DNA of 64,000 nucleotides from Chersky-840 sp963794615 (GTDB taxonomy: Bacteria; Actinomycetota; Acidimicrobiia; Acidimicrobiales; UBA8190): contig CAWCEP010000006.1 of NCBI GenBank assembly GCA_963794615.1, positions 1,054,001 to 1,118,000 on the forward strand, written 5' to 3'. The translations under genes were made by a program, and so were the position numbers. This document shows, piece after piece, positions 31,586 through 40,595 of this stretch (position 1 is the first letter of the stretch; the number at the start of each line of letters is the position of its first letter). Below the pieces are notes generated by a model. That model did no database searches. It saw nothing but the letters and a program-made list of their open reading frames with translations, and was not told the origin of the DNA.

Positions 31586-31768
31586 ACTATTTTCCTTTCT
31601 CGGGGGATTGTTGACCACCTTCGGCGCCCGCCTCACTCGCACAAGGGCTGCTGAGTGTCGGGTCGCCCGCCCTCGCCACCCTCACAGCGTGCCTATCAGC
31701 ATCGGCTCCCGTCTGGACCAGCCAGCGAGGCGGCTCCCCAGCTCAACTTGAACTCGGGAGGAGGCAGC

Positions 31769-32117
31769 GTGAACGCACAACTGCGTGGACAATTATGGAG
31801 ACTCGCTTGTTCGGCAAGTCTCTTTGCCTCTGTGTTCGGGGAGCGCGATGACCGGTACCTAGCAGATGAGGTGGTGCAACGCGCGCATAGAGCGCTACGG
31901 CAGACTGCATGAGGAGCTCCACGATGCACTTATCCGCTGGGACCAAGAAGCTGTCCTCGCCATGTCTAACCGAGTTAGCCATCCCTGCGAGGTGGAGTGT
32001 CTCTCGGAGGCAATTGAGGAGTTCAGAGTGGTGTCCGCCTGGATCGCCGACCTCTTGCTTGCCGACGCCAAAGGGGAAGATGTCGACAGCTTCGTCAAGC
32101 ACTGGAGAGGTGAATGA
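31769..32117 (+). CDS. Unknown small protein, one frame break
   Basis: About 115 aa. GTG 31769 follows a very good Shine-Dalgarno (GGAGGAGGCAGC). The first part (VNAQLRGQLWRLACSASLFA, then DDRYLADEVVQRAHRA) continues after a break near 31,890 with RIERYGRLHEELHDALIRWD to the stop at 32117. It is helical and soluble, and divergent from the Bpa-like gene with about 180 bp between the starts. No family is recognised. Confidence 0.5.
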
Positions 32118-32244
32118 GGCTCCCGGCCGTCCTTGTACCGCTTACCCGACAACCAGGGGAGAGGATTATTTGCTGCGTTCTCTCTTGGGCCACACCAGGG
32201 CGCAGGTTGTTCGGGGCATCAGCCCGACGTCTTTGGTTACTCGG

Positions 32245-33205
32245 TCACTGGGTGGTCTTGCAGGCAGCATCTGCGAGATCCTGCGGGCTGCTGCCCCAGT
32301 CCGTGCCTAACCCGCAGATATTTTCTACCACTGCTGGCGACCGCTGCTCTGGGGCGAGCGATCGGACGGCCTGAAGTATCAGGTCCCGCTGCCACCACTC
32401 CAAGCTGCGAATCTCTTGATGGGGACTTAGGAGCAGAGCTTCCTCGTGCGTCGTCGCCCGTCTCACGGGCAGCGATGTAGCAGTCAAAGTCTGCACCCCC
32501 ATCTCTGTCGATGGTGGCCGCGACACCCATCGCTGTCTTGTGGTTCTCACCCCGAGCACGAGCGCGGCTGTACCCGACCGGGTCGATCCCAGCCCGGTAG
32601 GCGGCCACCAGCTCGGCCACAGTCGCGTTGTTCAACGCATCAACTATTTCGTCGGGCTTGGCTCGGAGACTTATGGCGATCTCGTGGACAGCGAGGATCT
32701 CGCGGTGCGTCATCCCTCTCTTTCGAAGGAGGCTGTACGTCCGAGGAGGCACACCGGCAGCGTGCGCGGTCATGATCTCCTCGTGCGTGGCGCCGGCCGA
32801 CCGTGCGTTGGCGTAGTCGCGGAGCGGGATCATGGCCCTGTGGGCGCCTATTGCGTCGTCGTGGGTTGCTTCTTTCCTCCGGACCTTCATGTAGTCGTGG
32901 AGGGGGACGCCTTCTCGGCACACAGCGAGTACGTCCCAGTGGGTGGCGCCGGCACGCCGCGCGTCGACGTAAGTCGAGATTTCGGCTCCAGCGCTCTGCG
33001 CTTCGAGGAGCTCCGCATGCGTCGCGCCCGCCGTTCGTGCATAGCCGTAGCTCCTGACGTCGATGTGGGGGACATGCGCGGCCAGGATTTCCCCGTGGGT
33101 CGCACCAAAGAGGCGGGCATCGTCGTAGGCCGGCCGGAGGATGTGGGCCTTCCGAACCGCCTCGTATTGTGTCTTGGTGATCCGGGGAACCGTCGGCTCG
33201 GTCAT
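32245..33205 (-). CDS. Tandem 26-residue repeat protein (GATHxEI repeats), one frame break
   Basis: About 320 aa. ATG 33205 has GGAGGTGCG directly upstream. At least seven repeats of about 26 residues run through the protein, each built around Gly-Ala-Thr-His followed by a helix and a Tyr-x-x-Ala-Arg end, for example GATHAELLEAQSAGAEISTY and GATHEEIMTAHAAGVPPRTY. Later repeats are worn (NATVAELVAAYRAGID). A break near 32,460 moves the last repeat (ATTHEEALLL) and the C-terminus into another frame, ending at 32245. Such solenoids usually bind protein or nucleic acid. I know similar repeats from actinobacteria but no function. Confidence 0.6.
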
Positions 33206-33772
33206 CGCACCTCCATGCGCAGACGAGCCGGTTCCACGTGGCCACCCGGCCCGGCGTCGCGGTCACCCGGCAGCATTATCGCACCGTCACCGCCTGATGG
33301 CGGAGTTTTGCGAGATCCGCCTCCTCATTGCCGCCCGCGAAGGCGGAATCACGGTGAGGGCATGGCATGCAGCCACACGCACATGGCAATGGCCGCCCTG
33401 ACGGTCACACCACGGCTCCTCGTACGGCCACATCGGTGTTCTGACCTTGGCCACGACCCCAGGGGCCACCAAGAGGCCTGTCCGCCTGTCGAACCAATTC
33501 TGTCGGGGGGGTGAGGCCATCTGGGGTACTCCTGGCGTGGCGAACGTTGATGCGCACCGTTAGTGCTTTCGTGCCTCACCCAAGGAACGAAGAGGATGGG
33601 CCGTGATGCCGTCACGTTGCGCCGACTTGCGGGACCTCCGGTTGAGGCCGACCCCATGCGCCGCTGACCGAGTTCGCAGAGCCCGGTAATTACGGGAGCG
33701 CTCTGAGCGTTCAGGCGACACGACTCACTCGCTGCTCTCGCTTTCCGGAGCGCGTTGGGGCGTTGGTTCTGG
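33206..33772. other. No supported gene
   Basis: 567 bp. Long frames here look like shadows of GC-rich sequence. A weak hairpin CCGCC-tgat-GGCGG followed by TTTT lies at 33290-33309. I see nothing else. Confidence 0.45.
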
Positions 33773-34174
33773 CTAGTCCCACCACAGCTCCCACAACGAC
33801 CCGTCGGGTGCCCTGGTGACGGCAGACGGGCGCTCTCCCCGCTCAAAGAGCCGCAGGATGTGGGCTCGAAGCTCGTGTCTTGCCAAATCACCGGACACGT
33901 AGATCGTGTCGAGGTGTAGCCGAGCGTCCTCCCTGTCGTTGTCCAGAAGGAGCCCGCGCAGGACCGCAGCGGGGTCTATCTCGAGGGCGGCGCGGGCGAG
34001 GTGAGCTGTTGAGGGCAGTCCGTCGAAGGTGCCGGTATCTTCCACGCCACCCGCTTCAAGCCCGGCGATGACAGTCCTTGCTGGAATGTCGCACACCCGG
34101 CGAGCGCCTCCTAGAAAAGAGGCACCCAGCCAGGGTTCTAGCCAGGATTCTAAAGTTTGAAGGTTCTCGCTCAT
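33773..34174 (-). CDS. Unknown soluble protein, 133 aa
   Basis: It starts at ATG 34174, overlapping the stop of the upstream small gene as ATGA, so the two are probably translated together. The sequence is acidic and helical (SENLQTLESWLEPWLGASFL near the start; LRGLLLDNDREDARLHLDTI in the middle) and ends SLWELWWD. No known motif, signal peptide or membrane segment is visible. Confidence 0.5.
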   Translation of the reverse strand: MSENLQTLESWLEPWLGASFLGGARRVCDIPARTVIAGLEAGGVEDTGTFDGLPSTAHLARAALEIDPAAVLRGLLLDNDREDARLHLDTIYVSGDLARHELRAHILRLFERGERPSAVTRAPDGSLWELWWD

Positions 34175-34404
34175 GAGACAGCCGTCCGGACCACTCGCCG
34201 ACCGAGCAGTGCCGATCCCAGCTCTTGGAGACGCAGGCAGGGTCTGGCTGCCGGGCGGGCATTGCGTGCCAGCGAGTTGCAGACCCGCTGCAGGACGGGA
34301 CCGTAAATGGCTGAGGGAGGCATAGCCGCGTGCAAGAGGGGATTGGTCTCCCGTCCTCGTTGGAAGAGCAAGAACCTCCGGACCGTACTGTTGCTATCCG
34401 TCAC
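34171..34404 (-). CDS. Unknown small basic protein, 77 aa
   Basis: GTG 34404 is a possible start, inside the last codons of another small frame. The sequence (VRRFLLFQRGRETNPLLHAA, later ARPCLRLQELGSALLG) is basic and helical. The stop overlaps the next gene start (ATGA). No family is recognised; it may be part of a longer frame-broken gene. Confidence 0.35.
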   Translation of the reverse strand: MTDSNSTVRRFLLFQRGRETNPLLHAAMPPSAIYGPVLQRVCNSLARNARPAARPCLRLQELGSALLGRRVVRTAVS

Positions 34405-34574
34405 ATTGTCACCGTGGCCTTAACCATGATCTCGACCCTGTCTTTGATTGTGGAGGTCCGTTGCACTGTGGTACCCCTCCGTTGCCACCAGAGGGTGATG
34501 TCTGCCGTCGGTCCCCGAAACTGGTGCAGTCTTCCCAGTAGAGATCGGCGTCCTTGGCGGTTCTCTTTAGCCAC
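34401..34574 (-). CDS. Possible small protein, 57 aa
   Basis: GTG 34574 follows GGAG closely. The sequence reads naturally (GPTADITLWWQRRGTTVQRT, then IKDRVEIMVKATVTM), and its stop overlaps the next start, like the following gene pair. No family is recognised. It could be the tail of a longer frame-broken gene. Confidence 0.35.
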   Translation of the reverse strand: MAKENRQGRRSLLGRLHQFRGPTADITLWWQRRGTTVQRTSTIKDRVEIMVKATVTM

Positions 34575-34882
34575 GCCGCTCCGTCAGCTGGCCCGGGCCC
34601 GCCTCCAGGCCCTGTCTGGTGCGAGGGACAACGGTCGCAGCGCCGCCTCCTCGATGTTGCGAGTGAAGGCGTACGAGAAAGGTGGCCCAACTACGGTCGC
34701 CCACCTGGTGGCGCGCTTCGGTATCTACCCCGTGGAAGCCGCGCCCACGGCTCGGCTGGCGCTCCGCTAGTCGCCGCTGCAGTGCGCCTCACGGTGGCCG
34801 TGAACAACAGCCGTTAGCTTGCTGGATACTTGGAACAAGTGACCCAAACCGGGCCTCAAGATAGGCTTCACCTGGAGCACCG
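34575..34882. other. No supported gene
   Basis: 308 bp. Frames on both strands are open but show no convincing start or family pattern. Nothing else is seen. Confidence 0.4.
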
Positions 34883-35293
34883 ATGCCCGAATACGTGATC
34901 CGATACAGATACCCCGGCGTGATCTACCACGGCGACGAAGAGGTCGACGTCGGCTTGGTCTATGCGCAGCAATCCGACTGGGACCCGAACGTCTGGTCCT
35001 ACACCTACGACCCCGCCGATGCGACTCACTTTCCCTTCGACTATGCCGCCGAGGCCATCGCCGTCGACAAGTACTGGCCAGAGTGGGTCGTGGTCGACCT
35101 GGCTTCGGCCGAGCACCTCCGTCCCCGGAGAGGTCCAATGGCCAGAGCTAAGACACACACGCAGCTTGTCCGCCCGCCTACCGACTCTGGCCCTAGATGC
35201 TTGGCTCGCACACATAAACCGACACGAACCGCTGCTGAGACCGACCAAGACGTCTTTGTGACGTGTCTCCCTTTGGGTTGTCTTGGTCCTTGA
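34883..35293 (+). CDS. Unknown protein with an aromatic-rich N-terminal domain
   Basis: The ATG follows CTGGAGC. The first 75 residues (MPEYVIRYRYPGVIYHGDEE, then YTYDPADATHFPFDYAAEAI and YWPEWVVVDLASAEHL) look like a real compact domain. After that the frame becomes low-quality; a one-base change near 35,125 would give a different end (GEVQWPELRHTRSL). The true end is therefore uncertain, between about 35,150 and 35,293. No family is recognised. Confidence 0.5.
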   Translation: MPEYVIRYRYPGVIYHGDEEVDVGLVYAQQSDWDPNVWSYTYDPADATHFPFDYAAEAIAVDKYWPEWVVVDLASAEHLRPRRGPMARAKTHTQLVRPPTDSGPRCLARTHKPTRTAAETDQDVFVTCLPLGCLGP

Positions 35294-35453
35294 CCACACT
35301 ATGAACTGCGCCGGCGTGAATGTTGCAGCCTGTGCTGAGGTCAGGACTTCTTGTCGACACCGTGACAACGAATCTCTTCGTCTCGTCCGGAGGCATCTCC
35401 AAGGCCAGCCTCGTGTTGATGAACTGCGAATCGATGACTCGAGCTATCTCCAT
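35193..35453 (-). CDS. Possible small protein, 86 aa
   Basis: The sequence MEIARVIDSQFINTRLALEM followed by PPDETKRFVVTVSTRSPD looks protein-like. It overlaps the uncertain end of the plus-strand gene, so one of the two is wrong in this overlap. No family is recognised and the start context is weak. Confidence 0.35.
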   Translation of the reverse strand: MEIARVIDSQFINTRLALEMPPDETKRFVVTVSTRSPDLSTGCNIHAGAVHSVVKDQDNPKGDTSQRRLGRSQQRFVSVYVCEPSI

Positions 35454-35806
35454 CCGGTCGCCGCTCCAAGCCAGGACACCTCTTTGCGAGCTGCGGTCTG
35501 GCGATACAGAACGCCGATTATTTGCCCGGTCCGTCGCCGCCTTTACGGACGATTTGGGCGTCGTTATGGCGCACCCCGAGCCGGCGATCAGGGACAGGGC
35601 GGGCCGAGGTTCGGGGCGAACATTCGGGGACGCTTTTTGGCCCCTAGTGGCGCTGTGCCGATCTCACACCGGTTGCCAGGGTCAAAGGTCCCCACCTGCT
35701 ATTTCAGCGCCACCTAGATCCCGCACCTTGCCCGGCACTTCCAAGCGCGTAACTAGAGAGGCAGTCCTCCAATTTCGCCCGCCGTTTGGCGAAGTCGGCC
35801 ACCACA
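35454..35806. other. No supported gene
   Basis: 353 bp between the small minus-strand frame and the CBASS-associated peptidase gene. Open frames have no start context or family pattern. Confidence 0.4.
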
Positions 35807-36364
35807 TCATGGCGCGGAGCGGCCTGCGTTGATTTGGCGGACGACCCCTGTCGTTCTGAGCCGAAAGGCGGCCATGGGCTCACTGACGTTGTAATGTTCC
35901 ACGATTCGAGCGGCATCGAGACCCCGCTTGGCCGCGTTGTAGAGGAGCTTCCGCGGAAGGAGAAGGCATCCTGCGAGCCAGTTGGCCTCCTGCTCTTCGT
36001 CGGGGTCACATGTGAAAAATGAAAGCCCTGCTACTTGGATGACCTCCTTGACGCTGTGGCCGAGCAGAATGTGAGAAGCCTCGTGGGCGATGTCGCTCTG
36101 GCGACGCCCCACGGTGGCAAGAGGGCTGTAGACAATCACATGGCGACCGCCCAGGTCGAAGGTGCAGGCCGAGAAAGCTCCTGGTTGGATCTCCTCGAGC
36201 GTTTCGAGCTTTGCGAGGGTCGTCAGTTGATCAGCACTTCGAACTTCGGCGCCTACGTGTTTGGCGAGCTCGATGCTGTCCAGAGGTTCCGTCGGACGAA
36301 GACCCATCGCAGCGCGGACAGCCTCGGCGCGTTGCTCGGCCTCAGACTTAAATCCGCGACGCAC
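35807..36364 (-). CDS. capP: ImmA/IrrE-family metallopeptidase, CapP-like
   Basis: 185 aa. The zinc-peptidase motif is HEASH (residues 94-98, in SDIAHEASHILLGHSV) and the downstream glutamate lies in DEEQEANWLAGCLLLP, the classic ImmA/IrrE arrangement. In some CBASS operons a CapP peptidase, activated by single-stranded DNA, cleaves the repressor CapH. Here the gene follows a helix-turn-helix gene by three bases, with the CD-NTase and E2 genes further upstream on the same strand, which matches a CapH-CapP pair. The start is GTG 36364. It could equally be a phage-type ImmA, but the context favours CapP. Confidence 0.75.
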   Translation of the reverse strand: MRRGFKSEAEQRAEAVRAAMGLRPTEPLDSIELAKHVGAEVRSADQLTTLAKLETLEEIQPGAFSACTFDLGGRHVIVYSPLATVGRRQSDIAHEASHILLGHSVKEVIQVAGLSFFTCDPDEEQEANWLAGCLLLPRKLLYNAAKRGLDAARIVEHYNVSEPMAAFRLRTTGVVRQINAGRSAP

Positions 36365-36367
36365 TGC

Positions 36368-36852
36368 TCACTCGGGAGGCGATGAAAGCAGTGCGGATTG
36401 CATGTCCGAAAGGATGTCGGACAGAAGTACTCCTGCGGCTGGCGTAAACGTTCTCGCCGAGCGCAAGTGAACAGCGACGCGCGGTTGCTGACCGACGAGA
36501 TTGTGATACATCTCCTCGACCAGTTGTGCGATCTGGGCGGCGCCTTCCCTTGTGAGGCGTTCGTCTGAACGCAAATGCCGCGCGATTTTCTCTGGCGTCG
36601 TGACCTCGTCACCGGCGGGTTCGAGAAATCGCTCGGCGGGGATGTCCAACCAGTCCACGATTCGCTGGAAGTTCTTGAGGTCCGGAAGGTGGCCACGTTC
36701 GACGCGTGACAGCGTATTGAGTGACACGTCAATCTCGTCGGAAAGATCACGCAGAGTCAACCGCTTGGACCGACGTCGGGCTTTGAGCATGGCTCCGAGC
36801 TCGACGGCGATATCGCGGATCATCGGTGTTTCAAAGCTGACGTCTTTGGCAT
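36368..36852 (-). CDS. capH: XRE-family repressor, CapH-like
   Basis: The helix-turn-helix is clear: AVELGAMLKARRRSKRLTLR then DLSDEIDVSLNTLSRVERG, residues about 15-55. The rest is a helical C-terminal domain that CapP would be expected to cut. The in-frame ATG is at 36823. The better start is ATG 36852, with AGGAGAGAATGGAAGG before it, but it is one base out of frame, so a base is probably missing near 36,825. The gene lies 43 bp after the E2 gene and 3 bp before the CapP-like gene. In known systems CapH represses the CBASS promoter until DNA damage. Confidence 0.72.
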
Positions 36853-36894
36853 GGTCCTTCCATTCTCTCCTATAACTAGCTCCACAACGTGCAT

Positions 36895-37438
36895 TTATCG
36901 CAGTTCTGGCTCTCGGCCAGTTGTATCTTGTTTTAGGCGCGTCCGTCGAGCCTCGGCTCGAGCATCCAGGCGCCGTTCGGCACGGGTCGGCCGTCGATCC
37001 TCCTGCGACGCGGTCGGATCGGATGGACCCTCGCCCTGGCTGGGTTCGCCATCTCCATACCAATGGCCGTTGGCCCGCCAGAGCTCGTAGTGCGCTAGCC
37101 ACTCAGCGGTCCAGGGCAGGATCGTGTCCACGATGTGCATCGAGCCGTCCCACTCGTGCGCCTCGTGTAGACAGACGCAGCCATCTCGGTAGAAGTGGGG
37201 GAGCTCTCCCTCCTCGTTCGGCTGGAGGGGAGGATCAACGACCACCACTTTCGGATAGCCCCCGACACGGTATGTCACGCGCACTGTGTAGAAGCGCGAC
37301 AACTCCGTTGGAGTGATCACTCCCGTCCACTCCAGAGTGTCGCGCCTGATCCTGATGGAGGTGCTGGGAAAAGCGTGTTGAATTCCGAGGGCCTGCAGGA
37401 CGAGCGAGAGCCTAGGGGCAGCGACGGGGGATCACCAT
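36895..37438 (-). CDS. CBASS E2-like protein (short type II Cap2), one frame break
   Basis: About 180 aa. The family signature of stand-alone bacterial E2 proteins is plain: DGCVCLHEAHEWDGSMHIVD (catalytic cysteine region) followed by ILPWTAEWLAHYELWRANGH and WYGDG. An arginine-rich tail follows. Upstream of the ATG at 37320 the same frame continues as family-like sequence (FPSTSIRIRRDTLEW). Removing one base from a run near 37,413-37,416 joins it to ATG 37438 and at the same time gives the CD-NTase a natural stop, so the break is surely a base error. E2-type proteins in CBASS modify and prime the neighbouring nucleotidyltransferase. Confidence 0.8.
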
Positions 37439-38555
37439 GGAATTGGTGCGGGCAAACGGCGCGGCCAGCACCTGTCACGAGTCCACCGGTTCCTGCAGCC
37501 ATCGAGAGTTGTCCGGCTCTCCGACTCTCGAACAGTCCTGAGCCCGAGGCGCGCTCAGCCGTCTCGGCCACGCGGGTCCCGAAGGCCTTGGCCATCTTTT
37601 CCAAAACGGTGTCGACGCCACGCTCGGCACCGAGGTTAGCGAGATCGGTGTGGCATGCTTGCATCCACACGAAGAACCTCTCGGCGCGATACGGGTGATC
37701 GCGCCAACGGTCGGCGAAGTTTTCTTTGGGTTGCACCGGGTTTGAAACTACGTAGAGCCCGTTGTGACGCTGAACCAAGGCGGGCATGGTGGCTACGACG
37801 TCGAGCAGGACGTCGTAAAGCGATCCGCCACCTCGGTAGGCGAGCACGGCGAGAGTCGTCAGGACAATCGACGCGGGCCGGTTTGCCAGGTCGTGGGTGA
37901 AAAAAATGTCGCGGTGGCGCTTGAGCGCCTGCACCGTTTCCTGCAAGGTCGTCTTGACCAACCAATCGGGAACCTGGTCTACGTTCATCGACTTTGCTAG
38001 GACCGAGCGCTGCTCGGTCCACTCGGTGCGCATGATCTCGTGGAACCAGTCAGCAAAACCGATGGGGTTGGAGGGCAGCCAGGTGCGCACCTCGGTGTCG
38101 GTGATGATGATGCCCGTGCCCCCGGCCTCTAGGTCGGGCAGGGCCGGCAAGATGTCCACATGGAAGCCGGAATACAGCAGCGTCCAGCAGCGCTTTCCCT
38201 CTTCCTTTGAGGGATGACCCTCGGGCTTGGACTTGACGAAGAGGTCCACGCCATGCCCGGTGTCCTCTTTGAGCGCAGCCTGGGAGATGGAGCTCTTAGC
38301 AAGATCGCGTCGAGCGACGAGATCGATATCGATCTCATCGTGGCGGTGGATATTGCGCGTTACTGTCCCGAGACGCATCGAACCCTGGGGCGTGACCTCT
38401 CCGCCAATATCTGAACTTGCCCAGTAGTCGGCGAGGAATTGGCCGACCGCCTCGTAGCGCGCAACGGCGAGTCGGTGTTCGCCCTCGGAGATGTCGAGCG
38501 ACCTGACCCCGGTGCGAAGGAGCCGATCGAGTTCGCTGTTGGGATCGATACTCAT
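37412..38555 (-). CDS. CBASS CD-NTase (cGAS/DncV-like nucleotidyltransferase)
   Basis: 380 aa after removing the extra base near 37,414. It makes a cyclic oligonucleotide second messenger on phage infection. The active site is visible: PQGSMRLGT (GS at residues 58-59), HRHDEIDIDL (DxD at 76-78) and the third aspartate in GFHVDILPALPD. It is followed by a helical domain (WLVKTTLQETVQALKRHRDI). ATG 38555 has AGG 8 nt upstream. The frame is open beyond the start into unrelated PilB-type sequence, a fusion caused by the assembly join. The E2 start overlaps its end. The effector gene normally next to it is absent. Confidence 0.85.
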
Positions 38556-38627
38556 TGGATTACCTGCTTTCTGCGTTGGGCCCGTGGAACGGGCGATATG
38601 GACCACGCGTGTGGTCGGCGAAGGTAC

Positions 38628-38876
38628 TGCCGGAGCGTTTTCATGCCTTCGCGCTCGGCTTGTTCCTGAATGTCGAGCGTAGGCCTGGTACCGTAGGATG
38701 AGCTTGCGGACTTCCTTGGAGACAACGAGGAATTCGAAAATGCCCATCCGGCCCGAGAACCCGGCACCGTTGCAACTGACGCATCCCTCGCCGCGGAAAA
38801 ATTTGTACGTGCCGTTCGGCGGCAAGTTGAGCTGATCGATGAGCTCAGCGGGCGGGGCGTATTCAATTTCTGCATT
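38628..38876 (-). pseudogene. PilB/GspE-type ATPase fragment between two joins
   Basis: Encodes about 80 residues from the C-terminal part of a type IV pilus or type II secretion ATPase: APPAELIDQLNLPPNGTYKF, the zinc-site piece GEGCVSCNGAGFSGRMGIFE, and (in the next frame, after a break near 38,690) IQEQAEREGMKTLRQ. Both ends are abruptly fused to unrelated genes, a CBS-domain gene on the right and the sequence before the CD-NTase on the left. This is most simply an assembly chimera. The source looks like the acidobacterial partner. Confidence 0.7.
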
Positions 38877-39160
38877 TTGGCCACGGTGTGCTGCGGACTC
38901 ACGAAGACCACCGGACTGGTCATGATTTGTCGGACCAGGGTCTCCTTCGAAGAACGGCCCATGAGGATTACCTTGCGCGCGTAGTCCCGCTCCGACAGTA
39001 TGCCAACCAGTTTATGGTTGGAGAGGACCAGCAAGGCGCCAATCCCGTGCTCGGCCATCTTCTCAATCGCTTCATAGACCGACTGATCAGGTGACACGGA
39101 TAGGACTCTATTGTCGTCTTTGCTACTCAGCACCAATCCAATCGTGTCGGAAAGTTTCAT
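38869..39160 (-). CDS. CBS-domain protein, truncated at the join
   Basis: The first 97 residues are intact: MKLSDTIGLVLSSKD, then RVLSVSPDQSVYEAIEKMAE and ALLVLSNHKLVGILSERDYA, a full first CBS motif, followed by the start of the second (IMTSPVVFVSPQHTV). The second CBS motif should continue but breaks off near 38,873 into PilB sequence. CBS pairs bind adenosine ligands; small stand-alone proteins of this kind are common in Acidobacteriota. It is partial because of the chimeric join. Confidence 0.75.
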
Positions 39161-39181
39161 CAGGCCCCCTAAACCAAGCAG

Positions 39182-39640
39182 TCACTTGCCGGTGCGCCAA
39201 TCCCACACTGGGTTGCCTTTGTCGTCGCGGAACAACAGTGTGTCGGTGCCCTTCACGACCTCTCGAGCAAGGACCACTTCCGACCCTTGCTGCTTGACCT
39301 TTGAACCTGTGACGGCAATCTCGTCTCCCTTGCTGAAACTAATGCCCATCTCCTCCTGAAATGGTTTGGGGCACACGTAGACGTGGACCTTGTCAGCTCC
39401 GCTAGTGATGATCAGTTCGGTGAAGTCTTTCCTTGTCCCCAAAGGGAGCAGATTTACTTCCTCTACTACTCCTTTGGTTTTGGTCTCCGTATGGAGGTCA
39501 TACTTTGGCAGGTTGCTGTCACCAGGTTGCGCTCTTTGCGAGAGCCCCGGAGTCACACACAAGAGCAGAAATAAGAGGATGCACAAAAGTACTCTGATGG
39601 CTTTGCGTGGCAGGATGGAGATTTCCGGACTGAGTAGCAC
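39182..39640 (-). CDS. Exported protein of unknown function with beta-rich (OB-like) domain
   Basis: 152 aa. A signal peptide is visible (RKAIRVLLCILLFLLLCVTP followed by GLSQ). The mature part is beta-rich with a pattern resembling an OB-fold (TKGVVEEVNLLPLGTRKDFT, later KGDEIAVTGSKVKQQGSEVV) and ends WDWRTGK. It should lie in the periplasm. Similar small exported proteins occur in Acidobacteriota without known function. It lies 21 bp upstream of the CBS gene, perhaps co-transcribed. Confidence 0.6.
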   Translation of the reverse strand: MLLSPEISILPRKAIRVLLCILLFLLLCVTPGLSQRAQPGDSNLPKYDLHTETKTKGVVEEVNLLPLGTRKDFTELIITSGADKVHVYVCPKPFQEEMGISFSKGDEIAVTGSKVKQQGSEVVLAREVVKGTDTLLFRDDKGNPVWDWRTGK

Positions 39641-40252
39641 GGCTCCTCCTCGTTGCTCACGGAAAACCCAATGCGGAGGGCGAGGTGCCTCTCTATCTGC
39701 GCCACAGCCCCGAGAGAGATGTGCATCGGTTCCCGGGTTGCAGGATAGTGTTGGCTAAAACGATAAGGCCGTTTACTCAGTCGCTTTCTAGGAAGACACG
39801 AGAATCGTACACCCTCGGGCCTATCTCAGGCCAGACTTGGAAAAGCATCCGGTCGGAGTCCTTACGTTGCCCCATGGCTGAAGGAACAGGGGGCTTTTCG
39901 CCACCTCGAGCCCAAGAGCGTCGATTCCAGAGTATGAAATCAAGCCCCCTTGGCCCACTCCCGCATGCGGGATTACTCGTACGCAGCACCTCGACTGAGA
40001 CTGCTGTAGGGCCCGAAAATATCACCGCGCCTCCGGCTGGCGCAAAGCACACGCCAACCCGCGCGAGTATTCTGCGGCAGAGTCGCCCAAAGAGCGCCTG
40101 ACAATAAGCATCTGACCGTTGCACCAATCCCGGGCAATTGACACTGTCCAGCGAACCGGCGTAGGTTGGGGGCATTCCAAGAAAGTAGTGTTCGCCGCGC
40201 AAGCTGCGCGCGTTCCTTTCACCCTTCTCATCAACCGAAAGGAGCGCTTCCC
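39641..40252. other. No supported gene
   Basis: 612 bp. Open frames exist on both strands but none has a start context or recognisable protein pattern. The promoter of the following gene must lie near its right end. Confidence 0.45.
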
Positions 40253-40576
40253 ATGTTTACCAGAGTTGTAGAAATAACCAGCAAGTCGGGAAAGGCACGT
40301 GAGCTCTGCAATACCATCGATGACCAGATCCTGCCCATTTTGAAGAGGCAGGCCGGATTCGTGGACGAGGCGGTAATGGTCTCAGACACGGAACCGAATC
40401 GCGTCCTCGCGATCAGTTTCTGGAACACGCGAGAGGATGCCCAAAGATACGAGCGCGAACAATTCGACACGGTGCAGAAGACGGTACAGCACCTGCTCGA
40501 AACTGCGCCTGTGGTTCGGACCTTTGATGTCCACACCTCCACCGCCCACAGAGTCGCCGCAGATAAAGCCGCCTGA
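40253..40576 (+). CDS. Antibiotic-biosynthesis-monooxygenase-like (ABM) domain protein
   Basis: 107 aa; the ATG follows GAAAGGAGCG. The ferredoxin-like ABM fold is suggested by MFTRVVEITSKSGKARELCN, LKRQAGFVDEAVMVSDTEP and ISFWNTREDAQRYERE, a pattern of one domain with a conserved Trp. Members are cofactor-free quinol monooxygenases or of unknown activity. A hairpin separates it from the SnoaL-like gene 78 bp downstream; the two may form one transcription unit. Cytosolic. Confidence 0.65.
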   Translation: MFTRVVEITSKSGKARELCNTIDDQILPILKRQAGFVDEAVMVSDTEPNRVLAISFWNTREDAQRYEREQFDTVQKTVQHLLETAPVVRTFDVHTSTAHRVAADKAA

Positions 40577-40595
40577 AACAACTTACCGCGCACAA

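Noticed and set aside
33349..33891. 180-codon minus-strand frame
   Set aside because: Low-complexity Arg/Ser/Pro composition, overlaps a better gene at its left end, no Shine-Dalgarno.
34330..34770. 146-codon plus-strand frame
   Set aside because: No start context or family pattern; minus-strand small frames with overlapping stops and starts are more convincing.
38555..38825. PilB domain as a natural N-terminal fusion of the CD-NTase
   Set aside because: The PilB piece is a truncated mid-protein fragment with a frame break, and the CD-NTase has its own ATG and Shine-Dalgarno.
39777..40202. 141-codon minus-strand frame
   Set aside because: No recognisable protein pattern and no start signal; it overlaps the expected promoter region of the ABM-like gene.
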